DNA from: Robbsia betulipollinis
Lineage (GTDB): Bacteria; Pseudomonadota; Gammaproteobacteria; Burkholderiales; Burkholderiaceae
DNA: 64,000 nt
Reading direction: 5' to 3'
Assembly: GCF_026624755.1 (NCBI RefSeq)
Contig: NZ_JAPMXC010000006.1
Coordinates: 111,683-175,682 of the forward strand
The notes under the pieces are model-generated. The model saw nothing but the letters and a program-made list of their open reading frames with translations. It was not told the DNA's origin and ran no database searches. The stretch's first letter is position 1. Each line of letters starts with the position of its first letter. The translations under genes and the position numbers were made by a program. Below are positions 57,759-64,000 of this stretch, in pieces.

Positions 57759-60700
57759 TCGCCTGGCGGCGCCCCGGGGCCGCTGCGCGTGCCGGCCGCG
57801 CCAGGCGTGCCTCGCGCGGCCGGCAGCGCGAATGTCCGGTCCCAGAACGCCAGCACCGCCTGCCGCTCGCGCGCGACGCCGTCCGCGGGCACGCGCGCCT
57901 CGGCCGCGCCGTCCAGGCGCAACCGGTGCTGCAGGGCGCGGTAGCGCCGATAGGCGCCGCCCACCGCCTCCGCCTCGGCCGCGGTGACGATTTCCAGCGC
58001 CGCGCAGGCGTTCAACAGGCTGATGTTGCCCGTATTGCGCACCAGCACCGGATGCTGCGCGGCGTGCGCGAGTACCAGATACTGGACGATGAACTCGATA
58101 TCGACCATGCCGCCGCGATCATGCTTGATATCGAACAGCGCGCTCCGGTTCGGATGCCCTTCGCGGCTGCGCTCCCGCATCGCCACGATCTCGGCGGCCA
58201 GCACGTCGGGCGCGCGCACGCTGGCGATGACCGCCGCGCGAATCGTCTCGAAGGCCGCGCCGATGCGCGCGTCGCCCGCGCAAAAGCGCGCGCGCGTGAT
58301 CGCCTGGTGTTCCCAGACCCACGCCGTGTTCGCCTGCACGCCCGAACCCAACTGGTATTGCCGGAACGCTTCCAGCGGCGTGACCAGCAAGCCCGACGAG
58401 CCGTTCGGACGCAAGCGCAGGTCGATGTCGTACAACAGCCCGGCACCGGTGGCCGTCGTCAACCAGCTGACGAGACGCCGCGCCAGCTTCGCATAGGTTT
58501 CCGCGCCGTCGTCGCTTGCGTGCGGATTGTCGTAAAGGAAGATCAGGTCGAGATCGGACGCGTAGCCCAGTTCCTTGCCGCCGAGCTTGCCGTACGCGAT
58601 GATCGCGAACCGGGGCTGATCGCCGTCGCACGCCGGGCGGTTCGGCAGCGCCCGCCAGACCGTCTCCAGCGTCACGCCCAGCACCGCGTCGGCCAGTTCG
58701 GACAGCCGGTCGCTGATCGTTTCCACCGGCAGGTGGCCGGCGAGATCGCGCAGCAGGATGCGGAACACCTCGGCATGCTGCGCATGGCGGATCTGATCCA
58801 TCTGCTGTTCGACGCCGTCGCTGGCGGCCAGCCGCACGCGCAGCCCCGCAGTGAAGGCCGCCCAGTCGAACGGCGCATTGATGGCGTCGTCGTCGAGCAG
58901 TTCATCGAGCAACTGCGGGTGCGTGATCAGATAGCGCGCGGCCCACTGCGAATTGCCCAGCACCGAGAAAACCCGCTGCAACGCCGCCGGATACTCGGTC
59001 AGCAGAGACACATAGGCGCTGCGCCCGCCGATCTTTTCCAGGAAATCCAGCAGGCGGGCCAGCGCGTCGAGACGGGCGACCGGCGCGTCCGGACCATCCG
59101 GGCCGGCGGCGCGCGCCGCGGCGAGCGCCCGCTCTACCAGCGCGTCGAAACGCGCGCGGCTGGGCAGCGGCATCTGCACATAGCGCAGCGACATGCGCGT
59201 GGCGCGCAGGCGCGCGACGACCGCGCCCGGATAGCCGAGCCCCGCCGCCACCGTTTCGAGCGCGGTCGACGACGCGGGATCGAACAACGCATCGCTCCAG
59301 AGTTCGCGCATCGCCTGTTCGGCCTGCCGCAGCCGCGCCGCCACGCTGCCCGCCGCCGCCGGCGCACCCGCCGTTGCCCGGTCCGCCGCCGGCGCGGCAT
59401 CCGGGTCGCCCTGCCTGTCGGGCTTGTCGAAGATACCCTCGAATTCCCGCTCGACGACGGCGCGATGCGCATCCAGCGCCGCATGCAGCGCCGCGTAGTC
59501 GGCGAAACCCAGGGACGCGGCCAGCCGGGCGCGCGCCGGCGGGTCGACAGGCATCGCATGCGTCTGCGCGTCGTCGGCGTACTGCAGACGATGCTCCAGC
59601 TGACGCAGGAAACGGTAGGCGGTGTCCAGCGCGTGCACGCTGGCCGCGCCGATCAGGCCGCGCTCGGCGGCCCGGGCCAGCACCTGCAGGGTCGGCCGCA
59701 CGCGTAGCCCGGCATCCTGACCACCGCGCACCAGCTGGAAGACCTGGGCGCCAAACTCGATCTCGCGGATGCCGCCGCGCCCGAGCTTGACGTCGTCGGC
59801 GAGTTCGGGACGCAACGATGCACGCCGCCGCGCCTCCTGCCCGATCTGCTCGTGCAGCGAACGAATCGCATCGATCACGCCGAAATCCAGATACCGACGA
59901 TAGACGAACGGCCGGACCAGCGCGTCGAGCTGCGCCGCGAGTCGGCGGTGCGCGTCGCCGCCATCGCCATCGCCGGCCTCGCCGCCCTCGGGCGGCAGCA
60001 GCCGCCCCTTGATCCACGCGTAGCGTTCCCATTCACGCCCCTGCACGTAGAAGTATTCCTCCAGCATAGCGAGGCTGGCAACCAGCGGCCCGGAGTCGCC
60101 GTTCGGCCGCAGCCGCATGTCGACGCGAAATACGTAGCCCTCGGCGGTGCGTTCGGCGAGCGCGCCGATCAGCTTGCGGGCGACGCGCGTGAAAAAGTCG
60201 TGATTCGAGATTGCCGCGCGCGTTCCGCCGGCCGTTTCGCCCTCTTCTTCGTAGACGAAGATCAGGTCGATGTCCGAGGACACGTTCAGCTCGCGCCCGC
60301 CCAGCTTGCCCATGCCGACGACGCCCAGCGTCAGCGGCAGCCGGCTGCCGGCCGCGCCCGCCGACGCGGTCTGCGGCACGCCGAAACTCGCGCTCAAGGC
60401 GCGCTCGATCGACACGAGCGCGCGGCCTACCGTCACCTCGGCCAGATCGCTCATCGTGCCGGTGACCTCGTCGAGTCCGGCCAGCCCGGCGAGATCGCGC
60501 GCCATCAGCAGACAGAACACGTCGGTGCGCAGCAGGCGCAACGCGGCGCACAGCGCCGCATGGCGCGTGTCGGCGTCGCCCGCCGACGCGGCCGGCGATG
60601 CGGCGAGACGCACGGCGAGATGCGCATCGAAGCGGGCTTCCAGCGCCTGTCGCGTCAGCGGCGTGCGATGCGCCTCGACGACGAAGCGGCGCACGTCGGG

Positions 60701-60826
60701 GCGCGCCTCGAAGGCCCTTTGCGCGAAACGCGAATACTCGGCGCACAACAGATCCGCGAAGTGGGCGGCGGGGCCATCTGCGCCACCCTCTGCGGGGCGC
60801 CCGGGGAAACGATTTGCTTGGGCCAT
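57755..60826 (-). CDS. glnE: Bifunctional glutamine synthetase adenylyltransferase/deadenylase
   Basis: A 1023-residue enzyme that adenylylates or de-adenylylates glutamine synthetase in response to PII and glutamine. Two nucleotidyltransferase domains are visible: GMGKLGGRELNVSSDIDLIFVYE in the N-terminal deadenylase half, cited by its core GGRELNVSSDIDLIF, and AYGKLGGKELGYASDLDLIF in the C-terminal half. GGIREIEFGAQVFQLVRGGQ and GGMVDIEFIVQYLVL are also conserved. ATG 60826 is chosen; GTG 60832 adds two residues. Convergent with recN, divergent from the yhdP-family gene. Confidence 0.95.
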   Translation of the reverse strand: MAQANRFPGRPAEGGADGPAAHFADLLCAEYSRFAQRAFEARPDVRRFVVEAHRTPLTRQALEARFDAHLAVRLAASPAASAGDADTRHAALCAALRLLRTDVFCLLMARDLAGLAGLDEVTGTMSDLAEVTVGRALVSIERALSASFGVPQTASAGAAGSRLPLTLGVVGMGKLGGRELNVSSDIDLIFVYEEEGETAGGTRAAISNHDFFTRVARKLIGALAERTAEGYVFRVDMRLRPNGDSGPLVASLAMLEEYFYVQGREWERYAWIKGRLLPPEGGEAGDGDGGDAHRRLAAQLDALVRPFVYRRYLDFGVIDAIRSLHEQIGQEARRRASLRPELADDVKLGRGGIREIEFGAQVFQLVRGGQDAGLRVRPTLQVLARAAERGLIGAASVHALDTAYRFLRQLEHRLQYADDAQTHAMPVDPPARARLAASLGFADYAALHAALDAHRAVVEREFEGIFDKPDRQGDPDAAPAADRATAGAPAAAGSVAARLRQAEQAMRELWSDALFDPASSTALETVAAGLGYPGAVVARLRATRMSLRYVQMPLPSRARFDALVERALAAARAAGPDGPDAPVARLDALARLLDFLEKIGGRSAYVSLLTEYPAALQRVFSVLGNSQWAARYLITHPQLLDELLDDDAINAPFDWAAFTAGLRVRLAASDGVEQQMDQIRHAQHAEVFRILLRDLAGHLPVETISDRLSELADAVLGVTLETVWRALPNRPACDGDQPRFAIIAYGKLGGKELGYASDLDLIFLYDNPHASDDGAETYAKLARRLVSWLTTATGAGLLYDIDLRLRPNGSSGLLVTPLEAFRQYQLGSGVQANTAWVWEHQAITRARFCAGDARIGAAFETIRAAVIASVRAPDVLAAEIVAMRERSREGHPNRSALFDIKHDRGGMVDIEFIVQYLVLAHAAQHPVLVRNTGNISLLNACAALEIVTAAEAEAVGGAYRRYRALQHRLRLDGAAEARVPADGVARERQAVLAFWDRTFALPAARGTPGAAGTRSGPGAPPGD

Positions 60827-60942
60827 GATCACGGATCTCGAATTCCCGGCGGGCCGCGCCGGCGCGGCGGGCAGATGCCGGGCGTTGTGTTACATTGGAA
60901 CAACGTCCTGAAATTACCATAGCCCGCCCGCCTCCACGCAGC

Positions 60943-63900
60943 ATGCCCGATCGCCGCGCGCCTTCCGATCCTGTCGATTCCAGCAGAAGTCCGCCGTCCG
61001 CGACCGAACACGCGCTCAAACGGGTGCTGCGCTGCCTGCTGGGCGTCGCCTTCGTCCTCTACTTCGGGGTGGGCGCGATCGTCCTCGCGCTGCGCTACGG
61101 TGTCCTGCCGCATATCGACGCCTTGCGCCCGCGCATCGAGGCGGCGGCCAGCAAGGCGCTGCACGCGCCGGTGCGCATAGGCCGGCTCGACGCGCGCTGG
61201 CAATCGCTATCGCCGGAAATCATCGTCTCGGACCTGCAGATCCAGGGCGCCGACGGCCGGCCGGCGCTGCAGGTCGCCTCCGCGCGCGCGGTTCCCGCCT
61301 GGCGTTCCCTGCTGCACCTGAAGCCGATTTTCACCCTTCTCGAGATCGACGGCGCCGACCTGCTCGCCACGCGCGGGCGCGACGGCCGCATCGCGGTCGC
61401 CGGCGTCATGCTCGGCAAGCATGGCGGCAATCCCTACGGCTTCACGAACTGGCTGCTCGCCCAGCAGGCGATCATCCTGCGCCACACGGCGCTGCACTGG
61501 CGCGACCAGACGCGCGACGCGCCGGAACTGACGCTGCGCGACCTGCGTCTCGCGCTCCTCAACGACGGGCACGCGCACCGCCTCGGCGCGCAGGGCGCGT
61601 TCGCGGATCCCGCGCTCGGCACGCTCGACCTGCGCGCGCAGTTCCGTCATGCGTTGCTGGCCGGCACGCTCGACAACCTGCTCGAGGGGCGCGCCGGCGC
61701 CATCGGCAATCCGAAAAACTGGACCGGCACCGTCTATCTGAACAGCTCGACGCTCGATCTCGTCAAGGTCGGCCGCTATCTGTCGTTGCCGATCGCTGCG
61801 ACCGACGGGCGGATGCAGACCCGCGCCTGGCTGCATTTCACCGACGGCCGCCCCGACCAGGTGCGCGGCGCGCTGCAGGGGCAGGACCTGGCACTCCAGG
61901 TACGGCCGCGCCTGCCGGCGCTGTCGATGCCGCGCATTGCGATGCATTTCTCGGCAACCGAGCGCGACGAGACGTATTCCATGTCGGTGCGCGATGTGTC
62001 GTTCGACATCGCCGATCAGCCGGCTCTCGCCGACGGCACGCCGGTCACGCGGATGCTGGACATCGCGCGTTTCGACGGCACGTTCAGGCCGGCGCGCGTG
62101 GGCCGCGGCGAGCGGATCAGCCTGTCCGGCGACGTCGTCGACATCGGGCTGCTCGCGGATTTCAGCCGTGCCCTGCCGTTGCCCATGCGGTTGAAGCGCA
62201 ATCTCGACCGCTTCGACCCGCACGGCGTGCTGACCGACTACCGCGCGGCATGGGAGCGGCAGGCGCCCGCCAACGCAGCCGCCGTCCACGACGCCCGGGT
62301 GCAGGGCAACCAACCGCTGCTGCGCTATGCGCTCCACGCGGGTCTGGACGGCGTCAGCCTCGCGGCGCAACCCGAGGCGCCCGGACGCAACGCGGCCGGT
62401 CATCCGCACATCGGCGTGCCGGGATTTCACAATCTGCGTGGGGCGATCGATGCCAACCAGGACGGCGGCCGGTTGACACTGGCCTCGCGCGACGCCGGTC
62501 TCACGATCCGGGGACTGTTCGACGCGCCGACCCTCAACTTCGACACGCTCGACGGCGAAGCCCGCTGGACCTTGACCGCCGGCGGGGGGCAGCCGCGCCT
62601 CGACGCGCGGCTCACGTCGCTGCGTTTCGCCAACGCGGACGCGGCCGGACGGCTGCAGGCCCGTTTCCAGGCGGATCTGCATCGCGCGGCGACGGGACGG
62701 CTCGACCTGAGCGGTCAGCTCGACCGGGCCGCCGTGCCATCGATCCCGCGCTACCTGCCGACGTCGATCGGCGCCGCGCTGCGTGGCTACCTCGCGCACG
62801 CCTTTCTTGCCGGCGACGCCCGTCAGGCGCGCTTCGACATCCACGGCCGCCTGCCGGATCTGCCCTACCCCCATGGCCCCGATCTCGACGGCACGCCGCA
62901 CGAGGCGAGCGTGTTTCGCATCAGCGCCCCGTTCGCGCACGGCAAGGTGGATCTATCGCCGCATCCGGCCATCTTCCTCGCCAATGGCGACGAGGAACGC
63001 TGGCCCGCCTTCGACGATGTCGCCGGACGGTTTTTCGTCGATGGCCGCCGGCTGGGTTTCGACGTCACGGACGGCCATTACCAGGGCGTGCGGGTCAACG
63101 CCCTCGCCGGCCGCATCGCCGATCTCGGCGACACGACGCGCGATCTGCTCATCGACGGCACGACCGCGGGCCCGCTGGACGATTATCTGCATTACGTGAA
63201 CGCGAGCCCCCTCGGCTACTGGAGCGGCCGGGCCGCCGAGAACCTGCATGCGCAGGGCCGGGCAGCGCTGAAACTGCACCTCGCGGTGCCGCGCCGCCGC
63301 GCCGCCGTCACTGCGGCTGGCGCCACCGCGACTGACTCCACCGCGACTGACGCCACCGCGACTGGCGCCACCGCGACTGCCAGTCCCGGACCGGTACGCG
63401 TCGTCGCCCATCCGCCCGCCGCGATCGCACCGGCCGCACCGGCCGCACCGGCCGCACCGGCGGCCCCGGCCGCACCGGCCGTACCGGCCGCCCCGCCGCG
63501 CATAGCGTCGACGCACAAGAACGGCATCCACGTCGCGGGCACGCTGCGCTTCGATCAGGACACCCTCGTGCGCGACGGCCTGCCGCCGCTCGACGCGCTC
63601 GTCGGCGACGTGGCGTTCACCGAACATACGCTCCACACGAACGGGGTGCACGCGCAGTTGCTGGGCGGCGACATCGCCGTGAGCGGCGACCTGCGCGGCG
63701 ATGGCAGCGTCGACGCCCGCATCGGCGGTCGCGTCGCGCCGCAGGCCGCGCTTGCGCAGATCGGCGCAGGGAGCGGCGGCATGAACGGCGCCGCCAGCCA
63801 TCTCAGTCCCGCCATCGCCGCGATCCTGCGCCGGTTGTCGGGCACGACCGGCTACCAGGGCGAACTGCACCGCGTCGGCCATGGCGCGCCGACCTTTCAC

Positions 63901-64000
63901 GTCGCCTCGGATCTGGTGGGTCTGGGCATCGATCTCCCCGCGCCGCTGGGCAAAACGGCGCAGACGCCGATGCCGGTTTCGCTGGACTGGCGCACCCTTC
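60943..64000 (+). CDS. yhdP: YhdP family (TIGR02099/AsmA-like) envelope protein, 3' truncated
   Basis: An open frame from ATG 60943 to the window edge (1019 codons visible). The N-terminus has a short basic tail, a single membrane helix (CLLGVAFVLYFGVGAIVLAL, about residues 31-50), then a long periplasmic region with the DUF3971-type segments ALHAPVRIGRLDARWQSLSP, ARAVPAWRSLL, GPLDDYLHYVNASPLGYW and VAGTLRFDQDTLVRDGLPPL. The order glnE-yhdP is typical of betaproteobacteria. Homologues are AsmA-like proteins implicated in moving phospholipid to the outer membrane. Two low-complexity blocks (about 794-813 and 829-852) interrupt the periplasmic part. The C-terminus is outside the window. Confidence 0.9.
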   Translation, partial: MPDRRAPSDPVDSSRSPPSATEHALKRVLRCLLGVAFVLYFGVGAIVLALRYGVLPHIDALRPRIEAAASKALHAPVRIGRLDARWQSLSPEIIVSDLQIQGADGRPALQVASARAVPAWRSLLHLKPIFTLLEIDGADLLATRGRDGRIAVAGVMLGKHGGNPYGFTNWLLAQQAIILRHTALHWRDQTRDAPELTLRDLRLALLNDGHAHRLGAQGAFADPALGTLDLRAQFRHALLAGTLDNLLEGRAGAIGNPKNWTGTVYLNSSTLDLVKVGRYLSLPIAATDGRMQTRAWLHFTDGRPDQVRGALQGQDLALQVRPRLPALSMPRIAMHFSATERDETYSMSVRDVSFDIADQPALADGTPVTRMLDIARFDGTFRPARVGRGERISLSGDVVDIGLLADFSRALPLPMRLKRNLDRFDPHGVLTDYRAAWERQAPANAAAVHDARVQGNQPLLRYALHAGLDGVSLAAQPEAPGRNAAGHPHIGVPGFHNLRGAIDANQDGGRLTLASRDAGLTIRGLFDAPTLNFDTLDGEARWTLTAGGGQPRLDARLTSLRFANADAAGRLQARFQADLHRAATGRLDLSGQLDRAAVPSIPRYLPTSIGAALRGYLAHAFLAGDARQARFDIHGRLPDLPYPHGPDLDGTPHEASVFRISAPFAHGKVDLSPHPAIFLANGDEERWPAFDDVAGRFFVDGRRLGFDVTDGHYQGVRVNALAGRIADLGDTTRDLLIDGTTAGPLDDYLHYVNASPLGYWSGRAAENLHAQGRAALKLHLAVPRRRAAVTAAGATATDSTATDATATGATATASPGPVRVVAHPPAAIAPAAPAAPAAPAAPAAPAVPAAPPRIASTHKNGIHVAGTLRFDQDTLVRDGLPPLDALVGDVAFTEHTLHTNGVHAQLLGGDIAVSGDLRGDGSVDARIGGRVAPQAALAQIGAGSGGMNGAASHLSPAIAAILRRLSGTTGYQGELHRVGHGAPTFHVASDLVGLGIDLPAPLGKTAQTPMPVSLDWRTL
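63322..63381 (+). repeat. 15-nt tandem repeat inside the yhdP-family gene
   Basis: Four 15-nt units based on GCCACCGCGACTGAC, in frame, encoding Ala/Ser-Thr-Ala-Thr-Asp/Gly/Ala pentapeptides. Confidence 0.88.
63427..63498 (+). repeat. 9-nt tandem repeat inside the yhdP-family gene
   Basis: Eight 9-nt units based on GCACCGGCC, in frame, encoding Ala-Pro-Ala tripeptides. It lies 45 bp after the 15-nt repeat, so the two form one low-complexity linker. Confidence 0.88.

Overview
The window reads as a 64-kb stretch of primary chromosome from a high-GC betaproteobacterium of the Burkholderiaceae (Burkholderia, Paraburkholderia, Robbsia and relatives). The basis is gene order I recall from that family: hda-HAD-pcnB-folK-kinase-panB, hemH-hslR-grpE-dnaK-dnaJ-pabB, hrcA/nadK-recN/glnE-yhdP, murJ/rpsT and argF-argG. 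Other supports are classical Gram-negative porins ending in Phe, strong GC bias at third codon positions, and frequent GTG or TTG starts. I see no rRNA, tRNA, insertion sequence, prophage or CRISPR. Species cannot be named from sequence alone.

Layout. 1-2974: end of a dipeptide/oligopeptide ABC transporter (permease, then a fused double ATPase). 3.2-5.8 kb: two tandem paralogous porins with matching upstream blocks. 6.1-11.0 kb: the stress operon prkA-yeaH-spoVR. 11.1-13.2 kb (minus): sodB and xseA. 13.2-14.1 kb: a gene-free stretch holding three ungapped copies of a 107-109 bp repeat with paired DnaA-box-like sites, the most unusual item here. 14.1-17.1 kb: lpxK, a Trm112-like gene, kdsB and adk (lipid A/KDO and nucleotide metabolism). 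17.1-20.6 kb: a SirB1-family gene and murJ (minus), rpsT (plus), a DUF3579 gene (minus). 21.1-25.9 kb: argF and argG, murB, yajQ, plsY. 25.9-28.8 kb (minus): ybaK, xerD, queG. 28.8-35.1 kb: tsaE, amiC, dedA-family gene (minus), mutL, miaA. 35.1-42.3 kb: purM (minus), then hda, a HAD phosphatase, pcnB, folK, a deoxynucleoside kinase and panB. 42.4-45.6 kb: an accessory-looking PAS/GAF hybrid histidine kinase (minus). 45.7-54.9 kb (minus): pabBC, dnaJ, dnaK, grpE, hslR, hemH, hrcA, interrupted by one 55-residue plus-strand ORF. 55.1-64.0 kb: nadK, recN, glnE (minus), and a YhdP-family gene running off the edge.

Most of this is housekeeping: envelope biogenesis (lpxK, kdsB, murB, murJ, amiC, plsY, porins), genome maintenance (xseA, mutL, recN, xerD, hda), tRNA modification (miaA, queG, tsaE, ybaK) and heat shock (grpE-dnaK-dnaJ behind a near-consensus sigma-32 promoter, plus hslR and hrcA). 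Two themes cut across it. Several conserved enzymes carry in-frame low-complexity expansions built from 3-, 9- or 15-nt repeats (kdsB, mutL, pcnB, the ABC ATPase, yhdP). Several genes have a -10-like hexamer 6-9 nt before the start codon and no Shine-Dalgarno sequence, suggesting leaderless mRNAs. All family assignments are from reading the sequence; no database search was run.
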